Positions 17,645 through 26,393 are shown, numbered from the stretch's first letter. The stretch: DNA of 38,793 nucleotides from Betaproteobacteria bacterium RIFCSPLOWO2_02_FULL_67_26 (GCA_001771935.1 MERD01000071.1:126624-165416), one strand, 5' to 3'. The notes: generated from the sequence alone by a model not told the origin. Numbers and translations are program-made.

Positions 17645-18553
17645 TCATCTGGCGGCGGCCAGGGTCCTGGCCTCCCGCGCCTTGATCGCCTCGTGGCGCC
17701 GGATCAGCCGTTCGGCGCGCACCACCACCGGGATGTCGATCATCTTGCCGTCGATCTGGAACGAGCCGCGCCCGGCCGCCGCCGCTTCCTGGTCGAGCTG
17801 GATCACCTTGCGCGCGTAGGCGACTTCCTCCGCGCCCGGCGAGTACTCCTCGTTCACGATCGTGACCTGCCCGGGGTGGATGCAACCGGCGCCGTCGAAG
17901 CCGAAGCGCCGCGAGCGCCGCACCATGAGGCGGAATTTTTCCCAGTCGCTGAAGTCGGCGACCGTGCCGATGAATCCCAGGGGCATCACGCCCGCGGCGC
18001 GGGCGGCGATGATCATGCGCTGCTTGGGGGCGAGCAGCACGTCCTCGTCGGGCTCGGCGTTGAGATCGAGCGCGAAATCCTCGCCGCCGATGTTCATCGC
18101 CGCCACGCGCGGGCTCGCGCGCGGGATCTCGTCGATGCGCGTGAAAGCGTCCGCGGTCTCGATCATCGTGATGAATTTCGTGCGCCCCGCCTTCATGCCG
18201 CGCTTGGCCTCGAGCCCGGTGACGAGCTCATCGAGCAGCTTTACGTGCGAGGCGCTGTCCGCCTTGGTGATGGCGATGCCGTCCACGTCGGCGCAAATGC
18301 TGTGCTCGAGGTCGCGCACCGCGAGCGCGAGCGGCTGGTTGATGCGCACCACGACGTCGGCGCCGCCGCGCCGGACCCGCGCCGCGTTCCTCTCGACCAG
18401 CGTGCGCGCCTTCTCCTTCTCCGCGGGCGGCACCGCGTCCTCGAGGTCGAGCTGGATCACGTCGGCTCCGCGCGTGTGCGCCTTGTCGATGAACTTCTCG
18501 ACGTTGACCGGCACGTACAGGAGCGAGCGCCAGACCGGCAGATCGGGTTTCAT
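17645..18553 (-). CDS. HpcH/HpaI aldolase (CitE-like) acyl-CoA lyase
   Basis: A 302-aa protein of the CitE/HpcH/HpaI family, TIM-barrel lyases that split beta-hydroxyacyl-CoAs with Mg2+. It shows SLLYVPVN (11-17), the conserved QLDLEDAVPP (34-43), Arg 70 in VVRINQPL, metal ligands Glu 132 in MIETADAF and Asp 159 in GGEDFALDL, and the terminal-side GCIHPGQV. It is a stand-alone enzyme, not the CitE subunit of citrate lyase: no CitD/CitF genes are near and the length fits malyl-/citramalyl-CoA lyases. The ATG at 18553 has a GGAGGAAG ribosome site and overlaps the upstream CoA-transferase stop (ATGA), so the two are coupled. Cleavage of citramalyl-CoA to acetyl-CoA and pyruvate is the most likely reaction given the hydratase next to it. 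Confidence 0.85.
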   Translation of the reverse strand: MKPDLPVWRSLLYVPVNVEKFIDKAHTRGADVIQLDLEDAVPPAEKEKARTLVERNAARVRRGGADVVVRINQPLALAVRDLEHSICADVDGIAITKADSASHVKLLDELVTGLEAKRGMKAGRTKFITMIETADAFTRIDEIPRASPRVAAMNIGGEDFALDLNAEPDEDVLLAPKQRMIIAARAAGVMPLGFIGTVADFSDWEKFRLMVRRSRRFGFDGAGCIHPGQVTIVNEEYSPGAEEVAYARKVIQLDQEAAAAGRGSFQIDGKMIDIPVVVRAERLIRRHEAIKAREARTLAAAR

Positions 18554-19806
18554 TCCGCTTCCTCCCTGTTTGCTGAAGCCCCTTCGCACGCGACGCCCGA
18601 CGCCAGCAGTTTCGCATACGCCGCGTCATCCACGCCGACCTCGGCGAGGAGCGCCCGGTTGTGCTCGCCGAGCCGCGGGGCGGGCGTGCGGATCGACCCC
18701 GGCGTGCCCGACAGCCGCGGCACCACGTGATGCATCGGAAACGCGCCCATGTCGGGGTCGGGGTAGTCCGCGACCAGCTCGCGCGCGAGCACGTGCGGGT
18801 CCTCGAGTATCTGCCGGATGTCGTAGATTGGCCCGATCGTCACCTCGGCCTGCTCGAAGAACGCGACGTTTTCCGCCTGCGTGCGCTGCGCGACGAATTC
18901 GCCGATGATCGCATCGAGCGCCTCGGCGTGCTGCACGCGCCCGGCGTTGGTGCTGTAGCGCGGATCGGCTGTCAACTCCGGCCGGCCGATCGAGCGGAAC
19001 AGGCGCTCGGCCATCTTCTGCGTCGACGACGACAGGCAGACGTAGAGGCCGTCCCTGCAGCGGTAGGCGTTGCGCGGGCCGGCGTTGGTCGAGCGGCTGC
19101 CGCTGCGCGGCTTCACCTTCCCGGTCAGGCGGTAGTTGGCGGCCTGCGGCCCGAGCACGGCGAACAGGGGGTCGAGCAGCGGCAGGTCGATCACCTGGCC
19201 ATGCCCGCCGTTTCTCTCCACCTCGCGCAGCGCGATCATCGCGGCTGCCGCGCCGTACAGCCCCGCGACGGTATCGGCGAGGTACATCGGCGGCAGCACC
19301 GGCTCGCGGTCGGCGAAGCCGTTGAACGAGGCGAAACCGGACAGGCCTTCGACCAGCGTGCCGAACCCGGGCCGCCTGCGGTAGGGACCGTCCTGGCCCC
19401 AGCCGGAGATGCGCACGATGACGAGCTTCGGATTGCGCTCGTGGAGCGACCGCGGCGCGAGCCCCATTTTCTCCAGCGTGCCGGGGCGGAAGCTCTCGAT
19501 TACCATCGCGGCCGAGGGCGCGAGGTCGAGCAGCAGCCGGCGCGCCTCGGGCCGGCGCAGCTCGAGGCACAGGCTTTTCTTGTTGCGCGCGTAGAGCTTC
19601 CAGTTCGTCGGCACGGCGTTCACCTGCCAGGCGCGCAGCGTGTCGCCCGCCGGCGGCTCGACCTTGATCACCTCGGCGCCGAAATCGCCGAGGACCTGCG
19701 TGAGGGTGTTGCCGGCGACCAGGCGCGAGAGATCGAGCACGCGCACCCCGTCGAGCGGCCCCGTCGCGGCGGCATCATAGGCCTGGCGGGGCAGCGCCGC
19801 GATCAT
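18550..19806 (-). CDS. CaiB/BaiF family III CoA-transferase (copy A)
   Basis: A 418-aa family III CoA-transferase. It has LDGVRVLDLSRLVAGNTLTQ, FGAEVIKVEPPAGD, the typical ARNKKSLCLELRR, GYGQ-like ISGWGQDGPY, and the expected catalytic Asp 178 in PMYLADTVAGLYGA. It is clearly diverged from copy B, so the two are separate paralogues and not a recent duplication. It is the first enzyme gene after the IclR regulator and its stop overlaps the CitE-like start by four bases, tying it tightly to the lyase. It probably loads or transfers CoA onto the dicarboxylate handled by the pathway. The ribosome site before ATG 19806 is weak. Confidence 0.92.
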   Translation of the reverse strand: MIAALPRQAYDAAATGPLDGVRVLDLSRLVAGNTLTQVLGDFGAEVIKVEPPAGDTLRAWQVNAVPTNWKLYARNKKSLCLELRRPEARRLLLDLAPSAAMVIESFRPGTLEKMGLAPRSLHERNPKLVIVRISGWGQDGPYRRRPGFGTLVEGLSGFASFNGFADREPVLPPMYLADTVAGLYGAAAAMIALREVERNGGHGQVIDLPLLDPLFAVLGPQAANYRLTGKVKPRSGSRSTNAGPRNAYRCRDGLYVCLSSSTQKMAERLFRSIGRPELTADPRYSTNAGRVQHAEALDAIIGEFVAQRTQAENVAFFEQAEVTIGPIYDIRQILEDPHVLARELVADYPDPDMGAFPMHHVVPRLSGTPGSIRTPAPRLGEHNRALLAEVGVDDAAYAKLLASGVACEGASANREEAE

Positions 19807-19887
19807 TCGGGCTGGAGGTTCGCATCGCGCGCGGCGCCGATGGCCATGCCGCCCGCCCGCATCACGCGCATTGCTGCTGGGACGGCA

Positions 19888-20691
19888 CTAGCGGTGCTCG
19901 CTGCCGCTCGCGAGCTGGCGCTCGATCTGACGCGACTCGCTCTTCAGGAGCTGGGCCACCTCGGTCGCGCGCTTCTCGCTCATGCGGCTGGTAATGGTGG
20001 ACACGGACAGCGCGGCGAATGCGATGCCGCTCTGATTGCGCAATGCCTGGCCCACCGAGCGCACGCCGGCGATCCCCGGCACCTCGCGCATGGCGTAGCC
20101 CAGCTTCTGAGAGCGCTTGACCTGGGCGAGCAGGTTGCCCGGATTGAGCCCGTACTCGGGCAGGCGCCCGGCGTTGGCCGCGACCGCCTTCTGGATTTCC
20201 TCCTCGGGCAGCGCGGACAGGATGGCAAGCGAGCCGGTGCCGACGCCGAGCGGCCGGCGCATCCCGATCTCGAGCGTGAAGGTCTTGATCGGGAACGTGC
20301 CTTCGCGCCGGTCGAGGCACACCGAGTCGAGGCCGCTGCGCTGCGTGAGGAACACCGTGTCGCCGGTCGCCTCCGCGATGCGGGTCAGCGCCGGGAGGCA
20401 GACTTCGCGCAGGTTGAAGCGCGGGGTAGCGGTCAGCCCCAGCTCGAACACCATCGGCCCGAGAAAATAACGATGCGTGTCCGGGTCCTGCTGCACCATG
20501 TCCTCCGTCGCGAGGCACTTCAGCATCCGGTGCACGGTCGGGCGCTGCAGCCCGGTGCGGGTTGCGAGGTCGAGCAGGCGCGAGCCGCCGCGGTTGTGCG
20601 CCGCGATCTCGCGCAGCAGCGTCAGCGCGCGCTCGATGCTCTGGGTGCCGGTCAGGCGGGCGCCGGCGTCGGATTCACTCTTGCGTGGCAT
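19888..20691 (-). CDS. IclR family transcriptional regulator
   Basis: A 267-aa regulator. The N-terminal winged helix-turn-helix spans about residues 17-80 (TQSIERALTLLREIAAHN and LATRTGLQRPTVHRMLKCLATE). The C-terminal IclR effector domain follows (residues 90-255), including RSGLDSVCLDRREG and PLGVGTGSLAILSALPEEEI. IclR proteins bind small organic acids and control adjacent catabolic genes. It heads the minus-strand enzyme cluster and is divergent from prpB, so both are likely targets. ATG 20691 (MPRKSESD) was chosen over ATG 20757 because the sequence between them belongs to a duplicated promoter-like segment. Confidence 0.92.
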   Translation of the reverse strand: MPRKSESDAGARLTGTQSIERALTLLREIAAHNRGGSRLLDLATRTGLQRPTVHRMLKCLATEDMVQQDPDTHRYFLGPMVFELGLTATPRFNLREVCLPALTRIAEATGDTVFLTQRSGLDSVCLDRREGTFPIKTFTLEIGMRRPLGVGTGSLAILSALPEEEIQKAVAANAGRLPEYGLNPGNLLAQVKRSQKLGYAMREVPGIAGVRSVGQALRNQSGIAFAALSVSTITSRMSEKRATEVAQLLKSESRQIERQLASGSEHR

Positions 20692-20793
20692 GAAAGAAAA
20701 AGTCCGTATCGTGAGCGAAGCGGGATTATGCCACCAGGCCGGCGCGGCATGAAACATCGAGTCCGAATCGTGAACGAAGCGAGATTATGCCAC
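20683..20793. repeat. 59-bp-period direct duplication spanning the iclR start and promoter
   Basis: Positions 20683-20734 and 20742-20793 are direct copies, 52 bases each with 8 mismatches and an offset of 59. Read on the minus strand, each copy runs from a TGGCATAATC element (extended -10-like), through CGCTTCG(C/T)TCACGAT(A/T)CGGACT, to an ATG followed by CC(A/G)CGC. The inner copy contains the real iclR start. The outer copy carries a decoy start. Each contains TCGTGA(G/A)CGA, a small dyad that could be a regulator half-site. Confidence 0.75.
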
Positions 20794-20810
20794 GATAGGG
20801 CTTATGGCAA
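20784..20810 (-). promoter_or_regulatory. Candidate extended -10 promoter for iclR
   Basis: On the minus strand, TTGCCA (20810-20805) lies 15 bases before CATAAT (20789-20784), which is preceded by TGG to give an extended -10 element (TGGCATAAT). A second TGGCATAAT occurs in the inner repeat copy (-10 hexamer 20730-20725). Either or both could drive iclR. Confidence 0.4.
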
Positions 20811-20921
20811 GCCAGGGCGTTCTATGTTAACTTTGCCCCATATTCTGGACGCCTCGCAGCCTGTCAAATTATGGACTTCCGGGCCGGCACCTGATCCTGC
20901 CCGCCCTGCCGAGTGCCCGCC

Positions 20922-21842
20922 ATGGCCGAACGCACCCCTGCTGCGCCCCGCGCCGCCTCCGCCGGCGCCCGTTTTCGCGCCGCGCTCGCGGAGGAGCGCC
21001 CGCTGCAGATCGTCGGCACCATCAACGCCAATCACGCCCGCATGGCCGAGCGCGTCGGCTACCGCGCGATCTATCTTTCGGGCGGCGGCGTCGCGGCGGG
21101 CTCGTTGGGCGTCCCCGACCTTGGCATCAGCGGACTCGATGACGTATTGACCGACGTGCGCCGGATCACCGACGTGTGCGCCCTCCCGCTGCTGGTGGAC
21201 GCGGACACCGGGTTCGGGGCGAGCGCCTTCAACATCGCGCGCACCGTGAAGTCGCTCATCAAGTTCGGCGCGGCGGGCATGCACATCGAGGACCAGGTGG
21301 GTGCGAAGCGCTGCGGCCACCGCCCCAACAAGGAACTCGTCACGCAGCAGGAGATGGTGGATCGCATCAAGGCCGCGGCGGACGCCAGGACCGATCCCGC
21401 GTTCGTGGTGATGGCGCGCACGGACGCGCTGGCGGTGGAGGGGCTGCAGGCGGCGGTCGACCGCGCCTGTGCCTGCCTCGAAGCCGGCGCCGACATGATT
21501 TTCCCGGAGGCGATCACCGAGCTCACGATGTACCGGAAATTCGCCGACGCGGTGAAAGTGCCGATACTCGCCAACCTCACCGAGTTCGGCCAGACGCCGC
21601 TGTTCACGGTGAAGGAGCTGGGGTCCGCGGGCGTCGCCATGGTGCTCTATCCCCTGTCGGCGTTCCGCGCCATGAACGCGGCGGCGCTGCGGGTCTACGA
21701 GGCGGTCCGCAAGGACGGCACGCAAAAAGGGGTGCTGGAGCTGATGCAGACGCGCGAGGAACTCTACGAGGACATCGGCTACCACGCCTACGAGCGCAAG
21801 CTCGACGAGCTTTTCAAGCGAGAGAAGCAGCCCAAGAAGTAA
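20922..21842 (+). CDS. prpB: 2-methylisocitrate lyase PrpB
   Basis: A 306-aa protein of the isocitrate lyase/PEP mutase superfamily, closely resembling E. coli PrpB (296 aa) throughout. Shared segments include [38 protein letters not shown], and the active-site loop KRCGHRPNK (129-137, catalytic Cys 131). It cleaves 2-methylisocitrate to pyruvate and succinate, the last step of the methylcitrate cycle. prpC and prpD are absent here; instead the gene is divergent from the IclR regulator and the CoA-dicarboxylate cluster. ATG 20922 fits the family start; a GTG at 20913 would add three residues. No clear ribosome site is visible. Confidence 0.93.
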   Translation: MAERTPAAPRAASAGARFRAALAEERPLQIVGTINANHARMAERVGYRAIYLSGGGVAAGSLGVPDLGISGLDDVLTDVRRITDVCALPLLVDADTGFGASAFNIARTVKSLIKFGAAGMHIEDQVGAKRCGHRPNKELVTQQEMVDRIKAAADARTDPAFVVMARTDALAVEGLQAAVDRACACLEAGADMIFPEAITELTMYRKFADAVKVPILANLTEFGQTPLFTVKELGSAGVAMVLYPLSAFRAMNAAALRVYEAVRKDGTQKGVLELMQTREELYEDIGYHAYERKLDELFKREKQPKK

Positions 21843-21868
21843 GCGCCCGAAGGCGCGGCATCGCGCAT

Positions 21869-21895
21869 TGTCGCGGCGACCGCTGCCCTATAATA
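21869..21895 (+). promoter_or_regulatory. Candidate promoter of hemA
   Basis: A perfect TATAAT (21890-21895) lies 32 bases before the hemA ATG. TTGTCG (21869-21874) lies 15 bases upstream as a possible -35 box; the spacing is short. Confidence 0.5.
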
Positions 21896-21926
21896 TCTAG
21901 CCCCTTTTGCCGGGCCGCGCCGGACC

Positions 21927-23180
21927 ATGCAGCTTTTTGCCTTGGGCATCAATCACCAGACCGCCCCGCTCTCGGTGCGCGAGCAGGTGGTGTTTCACGC
22001 CGAGAGCCTGATCGGGGCGCTGCGCGAGCTGGTTGACCGCCGCCCGGTGCAGGAGGCGGCGATCATTTCCACCTGCAACCGCACCGAGATCTACTGCTCG
22101 ACCTCCGACCCGCACGCGGCGGTGGACTGGATGGCCGGCTACCACAGCCTGACGCCGCAGCAGATCGAGCCCTACCTCTACCAGCTGCCGCAGGAGAAGG
22201 CGGTAAAGCACGCTTTCCGCGTGGCAAGCGGGCTTGATTCGATGGTGCTGGGCGAGCCGCAGATCCTCGGCCAGTTCAAGCAGGCGGTGCGCACCGCGCA
22301 GGCGGCGGGCACGCTGGGCCTGCTTTTGAACAAGCTTTTCCAGCGCACGTTCGCGGTGGCCAAGTCGGTGCGCTCCGAGACCGAGATCGGCGCCGCCACG
22401 GTCTCGATGGCCGCCGCCGCCGTGGGGCTCGCGCAACGCATCTATTCCTCCATCGAGGAGCAGAGCGTGCTGTTCATCGGCGCCGGCGAGATGATCGAGT
22501 TGACCGCCACGCATTTCGCCGCCCACCATCCGCGGCGCCTGACCTTCGCCAACCGCACGCTCGAGCGCGCACGGGCCCTCGCCGACCGCTTCCTCGGCCG
22601 CGCGATCACGCTGAACGACCTGCCTTCGCAGCTCGCCACGCACGACATCGTGGTGAGCTCGACGGCGAGCACGCTGCCGATCATCGGCAAGGGGCTCACG
22701 GAGAGCGCGCTGCGGGCGCGCAAGCACCGGCCGATGCTGATGTTCGACCTTGCCGTGCCGCGCGACATCGAGGGCGAGGTGGGCGGGCTCGACGACGTCT
22801 TCCTCTACACCGTGGACGACCTCGGCAAGATCGCGCGCGAGGGCATGGACGTGCGCAGCAACGCGGTGGCGCAGGCGGAGGTGATCATCGAGAACCAGGT
22901 CACCGATTTCATGCACTGGCTCGGCAACCGGGAGCTGGTGCCGACGATACGCGCGCTGCGGGATGCCGCGGAGCGGGCGCGGCGCCACGAGATGGAGCGC
23001 GCGCTGCGGCGGCTGGCGAAGGGCGAGGACCCGAAGGCGGTGCTGGACCAGTTGTCGCACGCGCTCGCCGCGAAGCTGCTGCACGCGCCGACCCACGCGC
23101 TCTCGCACGCGCGCGAGGACGAGCGCGAGGCCTTGGAGCAGCTGCTGACCCGCCTCTACCAGATCCCGCGGCCGGAATGA
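21927..23180 (+). CDS. hemA: Glutamyl-tRNA reductase
   Basis: A 417-aa protein (E. coli HemA is 418). It reduces glutamyl-tRNA to glutamate-1-semialdehyde with NADPH, the first step of C5-pathway tetrapyrrole synthesis. The start is [20 protein letters not shown], catalytic Cys 50 lies in [11 protein letters not shown], and [17 protein letters not shown] follows. The NADPH site is [14 protein letters not shown], and the C-terminal dimerisation domain ends [16 protein letters not shown]. The stop overlaps the prfA start (ATGA 23177-23180), the conserved proteobacterial hemA-prfA arrangement. Its own promoter is likely just upstream, separate from prpB. Confidence 0.98.
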   Translation: MQLFALGINHQTAPLSVREQVVFHAESLIGALRELVDRRPVQEAAIISTCNRTEIYCSTSDPHAAVDWMAGYHSLTPQQIEPYLYQLPQEKAVKHAFRVASGLDSMVLGEPQILGQFKQAVRTAQAAGTLGLLLNKLFQRTFAVAKSVRSETEIGAATVSMAAAAVGLAQRIYSSIEEQSVLFIGAGEMIELTATHFAAHHPRRLTFANRTLERARALADRFLGRAITLNDLPSQLATHDIVVSSTASTLPIIGKGLTESALRARKHRPMLMFDLAVPRDIEGEVGGLDDVFLYTVDDLGKIAREGMDVRSNAVAQAEVIIENQVTDFMHWLGNRELVPTIRALRDAAERARRHEMERALRRLAKGEDPKAVLDQLSHALAAKLLHAPTHALSHAREDEREALEQLLTRLYQIPRPE

Positions 23181-24268
23181 AACCGAGCATAGCGGCCAAG
23201 CTCGCCCAGCTCTCGGGCCGGTTGGAGGAGTTGAACCGGCTGCTCGCCCTGGAGAGCGCGACCGCCGACCTCGACCAGTACCGGAAGCTCACGCGCGAGC
23301 ACGCCGAGATCGCGCCGGTGGTCGAGCTCTATCAGCGCTACGTCAGCGGCGAGGCCGACATCCAGGCGGCGCAGGAGATGGTGGAGGACGCCGCGATGCG
23401 CGAGTTCGCCGAGTCCGAGATCAAGCAGACCCGCGAGCGGCTCGCGGGCATCGAGCAGGAATTGCAGCAGAAGCTGCTGCCGAGGGACCCCAACGACGAC
23501 CGCAATATCTTTCTCGAGGTCCGCGCCGGCACCGGCGGCGACGAGTCGGCCCTCTTCGCGGGCGAGCTGTTCCGCATGTACAGCCGCTACGCCGAGCGCA
23601 ACCGGTGGCAGGTCGAGGTGATCTCGCAAAGCCCCTCGGACCTCGGCGGCTACAAGGAAATCATCGCCAAGATCACGGCGCAGGGCGCGTACTCCCGGCT
23701 CAAATTCGAGTCCGGCGGTCACCGCGTGCAGCGCGTGCCGGTGACGGAGACCCAGGGCCGCATCCATACCTCCGCGTGCACGGTGGCGGTGATGCCGGAG
23801 GCGGACGAGGTCGCCGACGTGGTGCTGAACCCCGCGGACCTGCGCGTGGACACCTATCGCGCCTCGGGCGCGGGCGGGCAGCACGTCAACAAGACGGAAT
23901 CCGCGGTGCGCGTCACGCACCTGCCCACCGGCATCGTGGCGGAATGCCAGGACGACCGCTCCCAGCACAAGAACCGGGCGCGGGCGCTCGCGATCCTCGC
24001 CGCCCGCATCAAGGACACGCAGACCCGTGAGCAGCAGGCGAAGACGGCTGCGGCGCGCAAGTCCCTCATCGGCAGCGGCGACCGTTCCGAGCGCATCCGC
24101 ACCTACAACTTTCCACAGGGGCGGGTGACCGACCACCGGATCAATCTCACCCTCTACAAGATCGACCGGATCATGGACGGCGATCTCGACGAGCTGTTCT
24201 CGGCGCTCGCCGCCGAGCACCAGGCCGAGCAGCTCGCCCAGCTCGCCGAAGAAACGCAGCCGGCGTAA
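23177..24268 (+). CDS. prfA: Peptide chain release factor 1
   Basis: A 363-aa protein (E. coli RF1 is 360). It recognises UAA and UAG in the ribosome A site and triggers peptide release. The GGQ motif is intact in [20 protein letters not shown] (Gly-Gly-Gln at 233-235), and its Gln is methylated by PrmC, whose gene lies two genes downstream. The stop-codon reading region is present around [20 protein letters not shown] (PxT motif PVT within it). It is translationally coupled to hemA. Confidence 0.98.
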   Translation: MKPSIAAKLAQLSGRLEELNRLLALESATADLDQYRKLTREHAEIAPVVELYQRYVSGEADIQAAQEMVEDAAMREFAESEIKQTRERLAGIEQELQQKLLPRDPNDDRNIFLEVRAGTGGDESALFAGELFRMYSRYAERNRWQVEVISQSPSDLGGYKEIIAKITAQGAYSRLKFESGGHRVQRVPVTETQGRIHTSACTVAVMPEADEVADVVLNPADLRVDTYRASGAGGQHVNKTESAVRVTHLPTGIVAECQDDRSQHKNRARALAILAARIKDTQTREQQAKTAAARKSLIGSGDRSERIRTYNFPQGRVTDHRINLTLYKIDRIMDGDLDELFSALAAEHQAEQLAQLAEETQPA

Positions 24269-24311
24269 GCCGGGCCCGGTCCCGGGCGCGGCATTTCCCG
24301 CGGGAATTCCG

Positions 24312-25166
24312 TTGCAGGCCATCCTCTACGCCGCGCTCGCAGCCGCCCTCTTCGGCGCGGCGTTAGTGACCACTCACTCTGGCCTGAAACACCTCGATGC
24401 CGCGACCGGCGCCAGGGTGAGTATCCCCACCGCGACGCTGCTGTTCTGGTTGCTGGCGCCGTTCGTGGACCTGGCAGGATGGCAGGCCGCAGCGATCGGA
24501 ATCTTCGCCCTCGTGGGATTGTTCTTCCCGGCCGCCGTGACCCTGCTCACGTTCGTCGCCAACCGTCGACTTGGCCCGACCGTGACCGGGACCGTCGGCA
24601 GCACGGCGCCGCTGTTCGCGGTGGCGGGGGCGGCGCTGTTTCTGGACGAGGCGCTGGGTCTGCGCGAACTTCTCGCCACGTGCCTGATCGTGCTGGGGTC
24701 GGTGGCGCTGTCGAAACCGCACGGCGCGGGTACACCGGAGCGGCAACGGGGCGCAATGTGGTTGCCGTGGTCGGCGGCGGCGCTGCGCGCACTGGCCCAG
24801 GTCTTGACCAAGGCCGGGCTCGCATTCTGGCCCAACCCGTTTGCGGCTGCGCTGGTGGGCTACACCGTTTCGTCCGCGGTGGTGTGGGCCGCGACGCTCG
24901 GGCGACAATCGCGCCCGAAATTCGACCGGCACGGAACGGCCTGGTTTGCCGTCACCGGTATCCTCAATGGCGTCGCGGTGCTGTGCCTGTACCGCGCGCT
25001 CAGCACCGGCGCCGTGGTCGTCGTTTCCCCGATCGTTGCCACCTATCCGCTGTTCACCCTGATACTGGGCGCGCTCGTGTTGCGCGAGGAGCGCATGAGC
25101 GGAATGCTGATCGCAGGCGTCGCGCTCACCGTGGCGGGCGTCATCGTGCTGGTGGCGCAATGGTAG
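24312..25166 (+). CDS. EamA/DMT family transporter
   Basis: A 284-aa membrane protein with about ten hydrophobic segments arranged as two EamA repeats (residues about 1-134 and 152-283), typical of drug/metabolite transporters. In the first half, GTVGSTAPLFAVAGAALFLDEALGLRE shows the usual conserved glutamate after the transmembrane helix; the second half has the matching VVVSPIVATYPLFTLILGALVLREE. The substrate is unknown. A TTG at 24312 fits the start; no good ATG exists before the first membrane segment. It sits between prfA and prmC, which are normally adjacent, and its stop overlaps the prmC start by 7 bases. Confidence 0.85.
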   Translation: MQAILYAALAAALFGAALVTTHSGLKHLDAATGARVSIPTATLLFWLLAPFVDLAGWQAAAIGIFALVGLFFPAAVTLLTFVANRRLGPTVTGTVGSTAPLFAVAGAALFLDEALGLRELLATCLIVLGSVALSKPHGAGTPERQRGAMWLPWSAAALRALAQVLTKAGLAFWPNPFAAALVGYTVSSAVVWAATLGRQSRPKFDRHGTAWFAVTGILNGVAVLCLYRALSTGAVVVVSPIVATYPLFTLILGALVLREERMSGMLIAGVALTVAGVIVLVAQW

Positions 25167-25996
25167 AACCTCGCGATCGGCCGGGAGCGAGCATTGCCGA
25201 GATGCTGCGTATCGCGAACATCGACCCGATTGACGCGCGCGCCCTGTTGCGCGCGGCATTGGGCGTCAGCGACACGCAACTGGTCGCGCACCCGGAGCAG
25301 CCGCTGACCGATCAACAGCGGGCGCGCTATCTGGCATGGCTTGAACGCAGGCGCGCCGGCGAGCCGGTTGCTTACGTGACCGGCGCGCGCGAGTTCTACA
25401 GCCTTGATTTCGAGGTGACGCCGGCGGTCCTGATACCGCGGCCGGAAACCGAGCTGCTCGTGGAGCTCGCGCTCGAACGCATCGCGGAGGACGCGCCGCG
25501 CCGCGTGCTCGATCTCGCGACCGGCAGCGGCTGCGTGTCGATCGCGATCGCCCGGCAGCGGCCGCGCGCGCGGGTGGTTGCCACCGAGATCAACCGCGCG
25601 GCGCTCGACGTCGCGCGCACGAACGCGCGCCGGCACGCAGCGGGCAACGTCGAGTTCGTCGAGAGCGACTGGTTTGGCGCGCTCGGCGCCGCGCGCTTCG
25701 ATGTCATCGTCGCGAACCCGCCGTACATCGCGGAAGGCGACCCGCATCTGGGCGAGGGTGATCTCCGGTTCGAGCCCAGGCAGGCGCTGGTGGCGGGGCC
25801 GAGCGGACTCGAGTGCATCGGCCCGATCGTCGCGCGGGCACACGCGCACCTCGTTGGCGGCGGCTGGCTCCTGTTTGAGCACGGCCACCAGCAGGCGGCC
25901 CGCTGCCGGGGACTGCTGGAGCGGATCGGTTTCCAGGAGGTGGCTTCATGGCGCGACCTCGCCGGCATCGAGCGGGTCAGTGGCGGGCGGGTTTGA
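25160..25996 (+). CDS. prmC: Peptide chain release factor N(5)-glutamine methyltransferase
   Basis: A 278-aa protein (E. coli PrmC is 277). It methylates the Gln of the GGQ motif in RF1 and RF2 using SAM. The N-terminal helical domain precedes REFYSLDFEVTPAVLIPRPETELLVELAL, SAM motif I DLATGSGCVSIAIA, and the NPPY motif in VIVANPPYIAEGD (186-189) that holds the glutamine. The ATG at 25160 overlaps the EamA gene stop, so translation is coupled through the transporter gene. Its functional partner prfA is in the same operon. Confidence 0.95.
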   Translation: MVEPRDRPGASIAEMLRIANIDPIDARALLRAALGVSDTQLVAHPEQPLTDQQRARYLAWLERRRAGEPVAYVTGAREFYSLDFEVTPAVLIPRPETELLVELALERIAEDAPRRVLDLATGSGCVSIAIARQRPRARVVATEINRAALDVARTNARRHAAGNVEFVESDWFGALGAARFDVIVANPPYIAEGDPHLGEGDLRFEPRQALVAGPSGLECIGPIVARAHAHLVGGGWLLFEHGHQQAARCRGLLERIGFQEVASWRDLAGIERVSGGRV

Positions 25997-26022
25997 CGAA
26001 ACCGGCGGGAAGGGGTTAAACT
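25993..26022 (+). promoter_or_regulatory. Candidate promoter of grxD
   Basis: TTGACG (25993-25998), overlapping the prmC stop codon, and TAAACT (26017-26022) are 18 bases apart, about 37 bases before the grxD ATG. Confidence 0.4.
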
Positions 26023-26058
26023 AATGCTTGAGTATTTTAATCGGGTATAGGGTAAACC

Positions 26059-26376
26059 ATGAATATTCAAGAGGTTATAAAGAACCAGGTGGTTGGAAAC
26101 CGGGTTGTCCTGTACATGAAAGGCACCCCCGACTTCCCGCAGTGCGGCTTCTCGGCCAATGCCATCGGCATCCTGCGCGCCTGTGGTGTCAACGAGATCT
26201 ACACCGTCAACGTGCTGGAGAACCCGGACATCCGCCAGGGCATCAAGGAGTACGCCAGCTGGCCGACCATCCCGCAGCTCTACGTGAACGGTGAGTTCGT
26301 CGGCGGCTCCGACATCCTGACCGAGATGTACCAGAGCGGCGAGTTGAAGAAACTGCTCGAGAAAACACCCGCCTGA
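26059..26376 (+). CDS. grxD: Monothiol glutaredoxin (Grx4 type)
   Basis: A 105-aa monothiol glutaredoxin with the CGFS active site (PQCGFSANAI; Cys 29) and the KGTPDFPQCGFS context of Grx4/GrxD. The GSH-contact segments WPTIPQLYVNGEFVGGSDIL are also present. Proteins of this class bind a [2Fe-2S] cluster with glutathione and act in Fe-S cluster transfer and iron homeostasis rather than disulfide reduction. It follows prmC by 62 bases with its own candidate promoter. A shared terminator lies 17 bases after the stop. Confidence 0.97.
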   Translation: MNIQEVIKNQVVGNRVVLYMKGTPDFPQCGFSANAIGILRACGVNEIYTVNVLENPDIRQGIKEYASWPTIPQLYVNGEFVGGSDILTEMYQSGELKKLLEKTPA

Positions 26377-26393
26377 ACGGCATTGGTTTCACG

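Noticed and set aside
20749..20823. Small plus-strand open frames starting ATGAAA in each iclR repeat copy
   Set aside because: They exist only because the duplicated DNA copies the same frame, they lack ribosome sites, and the peptides are unlike each other after the repeat.
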